Source: Protaetiibacter mangrovi
GTDB taxonomy: Bacteria; Actinomycetota; Actinomycetes; Actinomycetales; Microbacteriaceae
Length of the DNA: 64,000 bases
NCBI RefSeq assembly: GCF_024752305.1
Contig: NZ_JANTHX010000004.1
Location: 186,001 to 250,000, forward strand
Reading direction: 5' to 3'
The notes under the pieces are model-generated. The model was not told where the DNA came from, did no database searches, and saw only the letters and a list, made by a program, of their open reading frames with translations. Of this stretch, positions 1-7,938 are shown one piece after another; the first letter of the stretch is position 1; each line of letters opens with the position of its first letter. The translations under genes and the position numbers were made by a program.

Positions 1-19
1 CGCGCGTCGCTGACGCCGC

Positions 20-448
20 TCAGGCCGGTGCGGTCATCGCGTCCCGGATCACCTCGAGGTCGGCGAGCGAGAGCGGCACGAGCCCGCGACGCAGCTGGTA
101 GCCCCAGTTCGGAGTCGAGGTGAGTTCGAGCCGGTCCGCGAGCTCCGCGATCGGCACCGGGTGCACCTCGTCGAGGTAGTCGACCGCGCGCCGGAAGGGG
201 CGGAAGTCGCCGTCGCCCTCCTGGTAGATCAGGTCGTCGCGCATCCGTCCGATCGCGGTGAACTGCTTGAGCGGCTCGCCGTCGGGGTAGTCGGTGCGCG
301 GCGAGTAGTACACGAACCAGTCGCCCGCCTTCATGCGCACGAGCCCGGCGCGCTTGCCGTGCATGACCTGGGCGATGCCGAGGTCGACGCCGATCTCGAC
401 GTGGGCGCGCGACACGACGCCGAGCCAGGCGCGGGCGGAGTCCTCCAT
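20..448 (-). CDS. EVE domain protein (UPF0310)
   Basis: Single-domain protein of the EVE family (PUA-like fold), a group thought to bind modified bases in nucleic acid; the target here is unknown. The 142-residue product opens with WLGVVSRAHVEIG and carries the KAGDWFVYYSPR strand typical of the fold, so it is about full length. I use the ATG at 448 because the fold begins right after it; an in-frame start 21 bases upstream adds only unrelated residues. CATGCT lies 6 bases before this ATG, compatible with a leaderless transcript. Divergent from the DUF2200 gene at 495. Family assignment is firm, function is not. Confidence 0.85.
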   Translation of the reverse strand: MEDSARAWLGVVSRAHVEIGVDLGIAQVMHGKRAGLVRMKAGDWFVYYSPRTDYPDGEPLKQFTAIGRMRDDLIYQEGDGDFRPFRRAVDYLDEVHPVPIAELADRLELTSTPNWGYQLRRGLVPLSLADLEVIRDAMTAPA

Positions 449-482
449 GGGATCAGCATGCGCCCGCACGAGCGCCGCCGTC

Positions 483-488
483 TACGCT
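483..488 (+). promoter_or_regulatory. -10 box TACGCT, leaderless start
   Basis: TACGCT (TAnnnT) followed by 6 bases and the ATG at 495. No Shine-Dalgarno sequence precedes the ATG, so transcription probably begins at or next to the start codon. Confidence 0.5.
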
Positions 489-494
489 GACGGC

Positions 495-845
495 ATGCAC
501 CGGATCTTCGACATGAGCGTCGCCCGGGTCTACCCGCTGTACCTCGCGAAGCTCGAACGCAAGGGGCGCACCCGGGCCGAGCTCGACGAGGTGATCGAGT
601 GGCTCACCGGCTTCGACGAGGCCGAGCTGCAGCACCACCTCGCCGAGGAGACCACGTTCCAGGACTTCTTCGCGGCCGCGCATCTCAATCCGAACGCCTC
701 GCTCATCACCGGGGTCATCTGCGGGGTGCGCGTCGAGGAGATCGACGACCCGCTCATGCAGCGCATCCGCTACCTCGACAAGCTCGTCGACGAGGTCGCC
801 CGCGGCAAGGCGATGGAGAAGGTGCTCCGCGCGCCGGTCGGATAG
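495..845 (+). CDS. DUF2200 family protein
   Basis: A 116-residue soluble protein of the DUF2200 family; no biochemical role is established. The family pattern is visible across the whole length: HRIFDMSVARVYPLYLAKLE at the start, then EVIEWLTGFDE, and GVICGVRVEEIDDPLMQRIR in the second half. The ATG at 495 is chosen because the conserved N-terminus begins there; reading further upstream runs into the divergent promoter. A strong hairpin follows the stop, shared with the convergent gene that ends at 897. It looks like a single-gene unit. Confidence 0.85.
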   Translation: MHRIFDMSVARVYPLYLAKLERKGRTRAELDEVIEWLTGFDEAELQHHLAEETTFQDFFAAAHLNPNASLITGVICGVRVEEIDDPLMQRIRYLDKLVDEVARGKAMEKVLRAPVG

Positions 846-851
846 ACGCCG

Positions 852-883
852 ACGGGGCCCCACCCGTGCGGATGGGGCCCCGT
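852..883. terminator. bidirectional hairpin terminator
   Basis: Perfect 10-bp inverted repeat ACGGGGCCCC / GGGGCCCCGT (852-861 and 874-883) with a 12-base loop, between the stops of two convergent genes. There is no T-run, as is usual for high-GC actinobacteria. Confidence 0.65.
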
Positions 884-896
884 GCGACGTTCCGGC

Positions 897-3722
897 TCAG
901 ACGGTCGCGACCGCGCGTCGCCGGCCGAACAGCAGGCCGAGGCCGCCGAGCGCCAGCAGCAGCAGCGCGAACACGGCGGCGCCCGTCGCCGACGAGCCCG
1001 TCGCCGCGAGGCTCGGGTCGGCGAGCACCGTCACGTCGGCCGCCGCGAGCACGGCGCCCCCGGATGCGGTCAGCTGCAGCGAGTGCGCCCCCGCCGGCAC
1101 GGAGCTCGGCACCGTGACGCTCGTCGCGATGCTGCCGCTCGTGCCGACCGTCACGGTCGCGAGCGTCACCGGATCCGAGTGCAGCACGAGCGTGTACGTG
1201 CCTGCCGGCACGTTCTGCCCGGTGATGGTGAGGGTGCCACCGGCCGTGACCGTCGCGGGGCTGAGCGTGAGGCTCGGCGCGTCGGTGGCGGGCACCGAGG
1301 CGCTCGCGATCCCCGACACGTTGCCCGCGGCATCCGTCGCCCGGAAGCGCACGACGCGTGCGCCCGGGGTCACCTCGACCGGACCGCTGTAGGCGCTCCA
1401 GGTGCCCACGACGGAGTCGCTGCCGAGCGCGAACTCGAGCGAGGCGACGCCGGAGCCGGCGTCGTCCGCCGTGGCCGACACCTCGTCGCCCGACACCGAC
1501 GGGGTCACGCTCGGGGCGGTCCGGTCGATGCGACCCGACCAGCTGACGACGTCCGACACGTTGTCGCTGTCGTCGACCGTGCGCGTGTCGACGGCGTGGT
1601 CGCCGTCGGCGCTCACCGTGAAGCCTCCCTCGGCGCTGGCCCAGCCGGCTCCGTCGACGTCGGCCTCGGGCCGCGGGCCCGGGGTGTAGTCGTCGGTGCC
1701 GGTGATGGTGAACGCCACGGGCGAGACGTACCAGCCGTTCGCGCCGTCGGGAGACGCCGGCGAGGCGGTGAACCCGACCGTCGGCGCGGTCGTGTCGGCC
1801 GGCGGGTAGAAGACCAGCTGCTGGGTCTCCTCGCCCGCGACCACCGAGGCCGCGTCTCCCGCGTCGTTGACGACGTGGCGGATGCCGCCGGAGCCCGTCA
1901 GGAACCGGCTCGTGATCGAGGTGAAGGTGACGTTCTTCGAGCGCGGCGCCTGCACGCCGCTCTCGGCCCACACCTCGGCGCCCTGGTTGAAGAACGAGTA
2001 GACCCCGAGCCCGGTCGCCGTGTGGCTCGTGACGCCGTCGGCGACGCGGTAGCTCGCGAAGCCGTCACGCGATCCGTCCATCCAGGCGGCCTGGCCGGGG
2101 ACCTCGTATGGGATCTCGCTCTGGTAGAAGACCGTCGTCCCGCCCTGCCCGTTCCACACCACCTGGTTCTGCTGGTAGTGCTCGACGAACAGGCCGGTGG
2201 CGGTCACCGAGTCGCCGTTCACGACGAGTCCGTGGGCACCGAGGCTGCCCGTCCAGGTGCCGCTGCCGTCCAGGCCGTGGTCGCCGCGCCACGCCCAGAT
2301 GTGGTCGAGCAGCACGTGGTCGCTGTTGACCTCGATGCTGGTCGTCGCGTTGCCGGCCCACGGACCGCCGACGCGGATGAACACGTCCGAGAGGGTGGTC
2401 GGGTCGGCGGCGTCGGATGCGGTGGCGCCCGTCGGCCCCACCTTCACGAGCACCGCCGAGTTCGTGACGCCCGCGTCGACCGTGATGCCCGCGATCTTGA
2501 CGCCGGTGACGTCCGCGACCTCGAGGGCGGCGGTGCCGTCGTCGGGCGTGAGCGAGGCCATGCCGATGCCGAGCACCACGGTGTCGGCGTGCGTCACCTG
2601 CAGGGCCGACTCGAGGTGGTAGACGCCGGGGGTGAGCAGCAGGTTCTTGCCGGCGGCGAGCTGCGCGTTGATGGTGGCGGCCGTGTCGCCGACGTGGGCG
2701 ATGTAGAAGTCGTCGATGCCGATCGAGGTGCCGTGGGCGGCATCCGTCGACCAGTCCACACCGCTCGAGTCGGTCGTCGCGTTCGGCACGAAGACGGCGT
2801 ACTCGTCGTCCTCCGTGACGTACAGGAACGGAGCCGGGCGGCTCACCGGGGTGGTGGCGAGGCTCGTGATGACGCCGCCGGCGGTGCCGAAGTCCGTCGC
2901 CGGCGCGCCCTCGACGCCCGAGAACACCATGTTCCAGACGCCGCCGTCCCAGCTGCCGAGCTCGCTGTCGCGCGTGTACCACTGCTGCTGCGAGCCCGAC
3001 ACGACCGTGCCGTCGACCACCGAGTCGGCGAGGTAGCCGCCGCTCGAGTAGCCGCCGAAGCGCGGCATGAGCGTGAGGTTCCCCTGCACGTGCACGCGGC
3101 GCAGCGGCGCCGCCTGCGACACCGCCCAGCGCAGCTGGTGCGGGTCGGCCACCCCCTCGGGCAGCATGATGCCGTCGGGGTTCTCCTCGCTCGGGTAGCA
3201 GACGCCCGGGACGCCGGTGTCGCCGGCGACGGGCTGCTGGATGGGGTTGATCGCGAGGTTCGACAGGGAGCGCCAGAAGTTGGTGAGGGCGGTGTCGTGC
3301 TCGCCGCCGTCCCACGGGCAGGTGTCGGTCGGCGGGCGGCCCTCGGCGTGCAGGGCGCCGTTGATGACGACGTCGTCGGGTGAGGCGCCGAGTCCGGCGA
3401 CCGTCTGGTAGTAGCCGATCTGGCCGTTGACGACACCCGTGGCGGTCGCGGGGTCGTCCTCGCCCGCGGCGCTGCCGTAGGTGCCGGGCAGGAAGAAGTA
3501 GGCGTGCCGGTTCTGGCTGAACTCGCTCTCGTGCGAGCCGGCGGCGAGGGCGGCGTTGATGTCGTCGACCGACCAGGTGGAGTCGAAGATCGTGACGTTG
3601 GGACCGAAGTCGGGAGCCGAGGGATCGGCTGCCGACGGGGCGGCGGCGACGAGGCCGGCGGCCACCACGGCGGTGGTCGCGGCGGCCGCGCCGAGCGCGC
3701 GCATGCGCGGGCGGGTAGGCAC
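897..3722 (-). CDS. Secreted beta-helix protein with LAATG cell-wall sorting signal
   Basis: A 941-residue exported protein. Residues 1-32 form a signal peptide (RPR, hydrophobic stretch, AAPSAAD). Residues about 33-640 match an actinobacterial right-handed beta-helix family that databases often call adenylyl cyclase; nothing here supports a cyclase, and a polysaccharide-active role is more likely. Two or three Ig-like domains follow, one with FTITGTDDYTPG and RIDRTAPSV, and one with LTITGQNVPAGTYTLVL. The end has LAATG (about 905-909), a hydrophobic segment and GRRR, a class E sortase signal, so the protein should be wall-anchored. The start is the GTG at 3722: AAAGGAG lies 8 bases upstream, whereas the ATG at codon 7 has none. 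A LacI-type palindrome lies about 90 bases upstream. Confidence 0.8.
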   Translation of the reverse strand: MPTRPRMRALGAAAATTAVVAAGLVAAAPSAADPSAPDFGPNVTIFDSTWSVDDINAALAAGSHESEFSQNRHAYFFLPGTYGSAAGEDDPATATGVVNGQIGYYQTVAGLGASPDDVVINGALHAEGRPPTDTCPWDGGEHDTALTNFWRSLSNLAINPIQQPVAGDTGVPGVCYPSEENPDGIMLPEGVADPHQLRWAVSQAAPLRRVHVQGNLTLMPRFGGYSSGGYLADSVVDGTVVSGSQQQWYTRDSELGSWDGGVWNMVFSGVEGAPATDFGTAGGVITSLATTPVSRPAPFLYVTEDDEYAVFVPNATTDSSGVDWSTDAAHGTSIGIDDFYIAHVGDTAATINAQLAAGKNLLLTPGVYHLESALQVTHADTVVLGIGMASLTPDDGTAALEVADVTGVKIAGITVDAGVTNSAVLVKVGPTGATASDAADPTTLSDVFIRVGGPWAGNATTSIEVNSDHVLLDHIWAWRGDHGLDGSGTWTGSLGAHGLVVNGDSVTATGLFVEHYQQNQVVWNGQGGTTVFYQSEIPYEVPGQAAWMDGSRDGFASYRVADGVTSHTATGLGVYSFFNQGAEVWAESGVQAPRSKNVTFTSITSRFLTGSGGIRHVVNDAGDAASVVAGEETQQLVFYPPADTTAPTVGFTASPASPDGANGWYVSPVAFTITGTDDYTPGPRPEADVDGAGWASAEGGFTVSADGDHAVDTRTVDDSDNVSDVVSWSGRIDRTAPSVTPSVSGDEVSATADDAGSGVASLEFALGSDSVVGTWSAYSGPVEVTPGARVVRFRATDAAGNVSGIASASVPATDAPSLTLSPATVTAGGTLTITGQNVPAGTYTLVLHSDPVTLATVTVGTSGSIATSVTVPSSVPAGAHSLQLTASGGAVLAAADVTVLADPSLAATGSSATGAAVFALLLLALGGLGLLFGRRRAVATV

Positions 3723-3763
3723 TGCGGGTTCTCCTTTGAACTCGGATGTGGTGTGCGGGATTT

Positions 3764-3781
3764 ACTTACTGGCGTGTAAGT
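3764..3781. promoter_or_regulatory. Inverted repeat ACTTAC-N6-GTAAGT
   Basis: Perfect 6-bp arms (3764-3769, 3776-3781) in the promoter region of the beta-helix gene, about 40 bases upstream of its GTG. It could be an operator or a leader hairpin. No regulator is assigned. Confidence 0.35.
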
Positions 3782-3812
3782 CAGTGGTTCCAAACCCCGA
3801 TCATGGCGCAAC

Positions 3813-3826
3813 CGGGAGCGCTCCCG
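3813..3826. promoter_or_regulatory. LacI-family (CebR-like) operator
   Basis: Perfect 14-bp palindrome CGGGAGCGCTCCCG. It differs from the Streptomyces CebR box TGGGAGCGCTCCCA only in the outer base pair. It sits between the beta-helix gene and the enoyl-CoA hydratase, and most plausibly controls the exoprotein. No LacI gene is in the window. Confidence 0.65.
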
Positions 3827-3888
3827 CTAGTGCCGATTTCGGCGCCCGTCCGTGGTCGCGCTCCCATCCCCGCCCGCGCGGCGGATGG

Positions 3889-3894
3889 TACCGT
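3889..3894 (+). promoter_or_regulatory. -10 box TACCGT, leaderless start
   Basis: TACCGT, then 6 bases, then the ATG at 3901. No ribosome binding site is present in between. Confidence 0.5.
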
Positions 3895-3900
3895 CGCGCC

Positions 3901-4665
3901 ATGACCGAGCCGATCCTGTTCAGCGTCGACGGGGGCCTCGCCCGCATCACCCTCAACCGCCCGGAACGGCTCAACGCCTTCGACGAGACGCTCGCCCACG
4001 CGTGGGCCGAGGTCACCGCCGAGGCGGTCTCACGCGACGACGTCGGAGCGGTGCTGCTGTCCGGCGCGGGTCCCGCGTTCTGCGCCGGCGGCGACGTGCG
4101 GGCCATGGTCGAGATGGGGTCGGGCGAGGCGCTGACCGAGCTCGCCGGGGTGATCAACCGCGGCATCCTCTCGCTCGTCCAATCGCGGGTGCCGGTCGCG
4201 GTGGCGGCGCACGGCACGACCGTCGGGGGCGGCCTCGGCATCCTGCTCGCGGGCGACTACGCGGTGGTCGGCGAGGGCTCCCGCGTCGGCAGCCTCTACG
4301 CGAACATGGGCCTCACCCCCGACCTCTCCGTGTCGGCGCAGCTCGCCCGCGCGGTCGGCGAGCGGCGGGCGTTGCAACTCGTGCTCACCCCGCGGCTGCT
4401 CTCCGGTGCCGAGGCCGTGGAGTGGGGCCTCGCCGCCGAGGTGGTTCCGGATGCCGAGGTCGCCGCCCGCGCGGAGGCGGTCGCCCGCTCGTGGCTCGAC
4501 GGCGCCGCATCCGCCTACGGTCGGGCCAAGCGGCTCGTGCGCGACGCCGCCCACCGCGGCATGGCCGAGCAGCTCGACGAGGAGGCCCGCGCGATCGGCG
4601 CGGCCTACGCCACCCCCGAGGCCCAGCGGCTCACCACGGCCTTCGCGGCGCGTGCGAAGGACTAG
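3901..4665 (+). CDS. Enoyl-CoA hydratase/isomerase family protein
   Basis: Crotonase-fold protein of 254 residues, the usual length for the family, which hydrates or isomerises acyl-CoA thioesters in the cytoplasm. The N-terminus LARITLNRPERLNAFDE and the oxyanion-hole segments GAGPAFCAGGDVRAM and HGTTVGGGLGILLAGDY are clear. The residues after the second motif read GLTPDLSVSAQLARAVG; the catalytic glutamates of true enoyl-CoA hydratases are not obvious there, so the exact reaction is open. It stands alone between the beta-helix exoprotein and a convergent DeoR regulator, and nothing nearby suggests a fatty-acid operon. Confidence 0.8.
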   Translation: MTEPILFSVDGGLARITLNRPERLNAFDETLAHAWAEVTAEAVSRDDVGAVLLSGAGPAFCAGGDVRAMVEMGSGEALTELAGVINRGILSLVQSRVPVAVAAHGTTVGGGLGILLAGDYAVVGEGSRVGSLYANMGLTPDLSVSAQLARAVGERRALQLVLTPRLLSGAEAVEWGLAAEVVPDAEVAARAEAVARSWLDGAASAYGRAKRLVRDAAHRGMAEQLDEEARAIGAAYATPEAQRLTTAFAARAKD

Positions 4666-4674
4666 GTCGGACCC

Positions 4675-5484
4675 TCAGGCCAGCACCACCTCGACGCCCG
4701 CCTCGCGCAGGCGCTGCAGCTCGGTCGGGTCGGCGGAGTCGTCGGTGATGAGCGTCGTGACCTCCGCGATCTCGGCCATCTGCGCGAGCGCCGTTCGACC
4801 GATCTTCGACCCGTCGGCCACCACGATCGTGCGCTGCGCCTTGGCGACCATGGCGTGGTTGGTGCGCGCCTCCGTCTCGTCGTGTGTCGTGATGCCCGCA
4901 TCCGCCGAGACGCCGTCGGCGCCGAGGATCGCGATGCCGACGTTGATGGCGCTGAAGGTGCCCTCGGCGAGCACCCCGACGAGCTCGAGCGACTGGGCGC
5001 GCAGGATGCCGCCCGTCATGACCACCTTGAGGCGCGGGTAGGAGGCCACGAGCGAGGCGATCGAGAGCGAGTTGGTGACGATCGTGAGGTCGGCGTGGTT
5101 CACGAGTTCGCGGGCGACGCCCGCCGTCGTGGTTCCGCCCGAGAGCGCGACGGCCTGGCGCTCGCGCGGGATGCGGATGGCGGCGGCCCGCGCGATGCGC
5201 CGCTTCGCGTCCTGGAAGCGGGTGTCGCGCAGGGCGACCGGCAGCTCGGCGAGCGAGCCGGCGGCCTTCGCCCCGCCGTGCGTGCGCACGATGAGCCCCT
5301 GGTCGGCGAGCACCGTGAGGTCGCGGCGCATGGTGGCGGCGGAGCTCTGGAACTGCTCGGTCAGTTCGGCGAGCGAGATCTCTCCGCGTTCGGCGATCGC
5401 GTCGAGGATGTCGGCCATCCGGCGCGAGCGCTTGGGGGAGCCGCCGAGTTCGGCGACGGTACTGGTGCTGTAGGCGGTGGCCAC
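4675..5484 (-). CDS. DeoR/GlpR-family sugar-phosphate regulator
   Basis: Transcriptional repressor of the DeoR family, 269 residues. A winged helix-turn-helix occupies about residues 20-75 (ISLAELTEQFQSSAATMRRD, then LIVRTHGGA). The C-terminal sugar-phosphate sensor shows ALSGGTTTAGVA, TIVTNSLSIA and ILGADGVSADAGIT. It is divergent from the GH4 glycosidase at 5570, with two tandem 24-bp repeats in between, so it very likely represses the catabolic operon and itself. A tagatose or galactosamine phosphate would be a logical inducer by analogy with AgaR and LacR, but that is inference. GTG start at 5484. Confidence 0.88.
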   Translation of the reverse strand: MATAYSTSTVAELGGSPKRSRRMADILDAIAERGEISLAELTEQFQSSAATMRRDLTVLADQGLIVRTHGGAKAAGSLAELPVALRDTRFQDAKRRIARAAAIRIPRERQAVALSGGTTTAGVARELVNHADLTIVTNSLSIASLVASYPRLKVVMTGGILRAQSLELVGVLAEGTFSAINVGIAILGADGVSADAGITTHDETEARTNHAMVAKAQRTIVVADGSKIGRTALAQMAEIAEVTTLITDDSADPTELQRLREAGVEVVLA

Positions 5485-5510
5485 GGCAAGCGAGCATGCC
5501 AGATGAGCGA

Positions 5511-5558
5511 TTGCGCGTCAATTCGATCATTTCCTTGCGCGTAATGTGCATCATTCCC
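5511..5558. promoter_or_regulatory. Tandem 24-bp direct repeats, probable DeoR operators
   Basis: Two head-to-tail units, 5511-5534 and 5535-5558, match at 18 of 24 positions. Both begin TTGCGCGT and carry ATCATT at the same internal offset. They fill the space between the DeoR gene and the GH4 gene. DeoR-family proteins are known to use repeated sites, so these are the best operator candidates. Confidence 0.6.
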
Positions 5559-5569
5559 AGAATCGAGGC

Positions 5570-6889
5570 ATGCCGACGATCGTCTTCCTCGGGGCGGGGA
5601 GCGTCGTGTTCACACGACAGCTGCTCACCGACCTGCTCCGCTTCCCCGACCTGCCGGTGCTCGACATCGCGCTCCACGACATCGACGCCGATCGTCTCGA
5701 AGTCGCCCGGCTGACCGCGCACAACGTCGCCCGGCAGCTCGGCCGCGATGTGCGGGTCACCGCATCCGCCGACCGTCGCGCGGCGCTCGCCGGCGCCGAC
5801 GTGGTGGTCAACATGATCCAGGTCGGCGGGATCGCGGCCACCCGCGTCGACCTCGAGCTGCCGGCCCGCCGCGGGCTGCTGCAGACGATCGGCGACACGA
5901 CCGGAGTCGGCGGGGTGTTCCGCGCCCTGCGCACCTTCCCCGTGCTCACCGGCACCGCACGCGACATGCGCGAGCTCTGCCCCGACGCGTGGTTCCTCAA
6001 CTACACGAACCCGATGGCCATGAACATCTGGTGGCTCTCGCACGTCGCCCCCGAGCTGAAGGCGGTGGGCCTCTGCCACAGCGTGTACTGGACGGTGCAC
6101 GACCTGTGCGAGCTGATCGGGGTGCCGCTCGAGGGAACGCACTACCGCGCCGCCGGGGTCAACCACCAGGCCTGGCTCACCGAGTGGAGCCGCGACGGCT
6201 CCGACCTCTACCCGCTGCTGCGCGCGAAGATCGCCGCCGACCCCGAGCTCGGGCGGCGCGTGCGCGTCGAGATGTTCCGGCGCATCGGCTACTACCCCAC
6301 CGAGACGAGCGAGCACTCCGCGGAGTACCTCGACTGGTTCCTGCGCGACCCCGCGCAGGTCGAGCGGTTCCGCCTCGAGCCGCTGCAGTACATCGGCATC
6401 TCCGAGGACAACGTGCACGAGTTCGAGGAGGCGCGCGAGCTGCTCGACGCCGGGCGCGACGTGCCGTTGCACGAGGAGGGGGATGCGGCGGAGTACGCCC
6501 CGCAGATCATCCACTCGCTGCTCACCGGCACCCCGCGCGAGATCCACGTCAACGTGCCCAACCGCGGCCTCATCGACAACCTGCCCGAGGGCGCGGTGGT
6601 CGAGGTGCCCGCCGCAGTCGACGCCGACGGGGTGCGTCCGATCGCGTGGGGCTCGGTGCCCGCGGCCGGCGCCGCCCTCAACCGCGCCTACCTCTCGGTG
6701 GCCGATCTCACCATCCGCGCGGCCTCCGAGGGCGACCCGGAGCTGGTGCGGCGGGCCGTGCTGGTCGACCCCAACGCGAGCTCGAGCCTGACGCCCGCCG
6801 AGATCTGGGAGCTGTGCGACGAGCTCACCGCCGCGCACGCGCCGCTGCTGCCGGTCGCGCTCGGCGGCACCCTCGAGGGCTCCGGATGA
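5570..6889 (+). CDS. GH4 glycosidase (alpha-galactosidase type)
   Basis: Family 4 glycoside hydrolase, 439 residues, cytoplasmic. These enzymes use NAD+ and a divalent metal to open glycosidic bonds by an oxidation-elimination route. The Rossmann start MPTIVFLGAGSVVFTRQLL, NYTNPMAMNIW, the metal-binding GLCHSVYWT and GVNHQAWL motifs are all present. The sub-pattern resembles MelA/AglA alpha-galactosidases more than 6-phospho-glucosidases; an alpha-N-acetylgalactosaminidase remains possible. I start at the ATG at 5570 because the Rossmann strand begins there. Its stop overlaps the next ATG (ATGA), so it is co-transcribed with the aldolase. Confidence 0.88.
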   Translation: MPTIVFLGAGSVVFTRQLLTDLLRFPDLPVLDIALHDIDADRLEVARLTAHNVARQLGRDVRVTASADRRAALAGADVVVNMIQVGGIAATRVDLELPARRGLLQTIGDTTGVGGVFRALRTFPVLTGTARDMRELCPDAWFLNYTNPMAMNIWWLSHVAPELKAVGLCHSVYWTVHDLCELIGVPLEGTHYRAAGVNHQAWLTEWSRDGSDLYPLLRAKIAADPELGRRVRVEMFRRIGYYPTETSEHSAEYLDWFLRDPAQVERFRLEPLQYIGISEDNVHEFEEARELLDAGRDVPLHEEGDAAEYAPQIIHSLLTGTPREIHVNVPNRGLIDNLPEGAVVEVPAAVDADGVRPIAWGSVPAAGAALNRAYLSVADLTIRAASEGDPELVRRAVLVDPNASSSLTPAEIWELCDELTAAHAPLLPVALGGTLEGSG

Positions 6890-7737
6890 CGCTGGTCGCG
6901 ACGGCGTCGCTCGTCGCGGACGCGGTGGCAGCCTCTCGGGCGGTGGCCGCGTTCAACGTCATCACCCTCGAGCACGCCGAGGCGATCGCGGCCGGGGCGT
7001 CGCGCGCGGGGGTGGGCGCCATCCTGCAGCTCAGCGAGAACGCCGTGCGCTTCCACGGCGGCGACCCGCGCCCGATCCTCTCGGCCTGCCGGGCCGTCGC
7101 CGAGGGCGCCGACGTGCCGCTCGCGCTGCACCTCGACCATGTCGAGGACCCGGCGCTCGTCGACCTCGCGATCGCGCACGCGTCGGCGTGGGGTCTCGGC
7201 TCGCTCATGGTCGACGCCTCGCGGCTGGCCTACGCCGACAACGTCGCGGCCACCGCCGACGCCGCGCGCCGCGCGCACGACGCGGGGCTCTGGGTCGAGG
7301 CGGAGCTCGGCGAGATCGGCGGGAAGGACGGCGCCCACGCACCCGGCGTGCGCACCGACCCCGAGGAGGCCGCCGCATTCGTCGCCGCGACGGGTGTCGA
7401 CGCGCTGGCCGTCGCCGTCGGCAGCTCGCACGCCATGCGCGAGCGCACCGCCGGGGTCGACGCCGAGCTCGTCGCGCGGATCGCCGCGCGGGTCCCCGTG
7501 CCGCTCGTGCTGCACGGCTCCTCGGGTGTCGACGACGCGGGCATCCGCGCGGCCGTGGCCGCCGGCATCCGCAAGGTCAACGTGGGTACGGCGCTGAACC
7601 TCGCCGGGACGGCCGGCCTGCGCGCGGCGCTCGCCGAGCATCCGGATGCCGTCGACCCCCGCCCGTACACCCGCGCCGCGCGCGAGGCGATGGCCGGCGT
7701 CGTCGAGCACTTCTGCCGCGTCGTCGCGGCCCCCTGA
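6886..7737 (+). CDS. Class II fructose/tagatose-bisphosphate aldolase
   Basis: Zinc-dependent class II aldolase of 283 residues that splits a ketohexose 1,6-bisphosphate to dihydroxyacetone phosphate and glyceraldehyde 3-phosphate. Visible family motifs are AAFNVITLEHAEAI, the metal-site segment LALHLDHVEDPAL, WVEAELGEIGG, and the phosphate-binding LVLHGSSGVDDAGIR and GIRKVNVGTALN. The short form and the context (GH4, SIS isomerase, LacC-like kinase) favour a GatY/KbaY-type tagatose-bisphosphate aldolase over the housekeeping enzyme, but the sequence alone cannot separate the two. The ATG at 6886 overlaps the upstream stop. Confidence 0.85.
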   Translation: MTLVATASLVADAVAASRAVAAFNVITLEHAEAIAAGASRAGVGAILQLSENAVRFHGGDPRPILSACRAVAEGADVPLALHLDHVEDPALVDLAIAHASAWGLGSLMVDASRLAYADNVAATADAARRAHDAGLWVEAELGEIGGKDGAHAPGVRTDPEEAAAFVAATGVDALAVAVGSSHAMRERTAGVDAELVARIAARVPVPLVLHGSSGVDDAGIRAAVAAGIRKVNVGTALNLAGTAGLRAALAEHPDAVDPRPYTRAAREAMAGVVEHFCRVVAAP

Positions 7738-7759
7738 CCCCCTCCCGCACTCCACGTCC

Positions 7760-7918
7760 AAAATGCAGGAGCCGCCTCCCGTGCTCAGGTCGAAAATGCA
7801 GGAGTCGTCGCGGTCGACCCCCGGAATCTCGGGGGTTGACGACCCAGCAGGGGCCAAATCTCCTGCATTTTCCACCTAGGTCGCAGGCGGTGAGGCGGGC
7901 GACTCCTGCATTTTCGAC
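7760..7918. repeat. Nested inverted-repeat element with AATGCAGGAG core
   Basis: Four copies of AAAATGCAGGAG lie in this gap: two on the plus strand (7760-7771, 7793-7804) and two on the minus strand (7860-7871, 7903-7914). The second and fourth extend to a perfect 18-bp inverted repeat (7789-7806 and 7901-7918). A separate 11-bp hairpin with one mismatch sits inside (7813-7823 and 7830-7840). The same core occurs at 63087-63168. It probably is a dispersed palindromic element that also separates two convergent genes. Confidence 0.75.
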
Positions 7919-7938
7919 ACGCCGGGACGGATGCGCGG

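Noticed and set aside
882-3383. Long open frame on the plus strand opposite the beta-helix gene
   Set aside because: It is a GC-driven shadow with Arg- and Ala-rich composition and no domain; the minus-strand gene has signal peptide, sorting signal and ribosome site.
897-3722. Adenylyl cyclase function for the beta-helix protein
   Set aside because: No cyclase catalytic motif is visible, and the protein is exported and wall-anchored.
4631-6838. Long minus-strand frame across the GH4 gene
   Set aside because: Composition is that of an antisense shadow (His/Arg/Ala-rich). The GH4 and DeoR genes on the other frames carry clear motifs.
7760-7918. CRISPR-like array
   Set aside because: Repeats are in both orientations with irregular spacing and no cas genes; palindromic element is the better reading.
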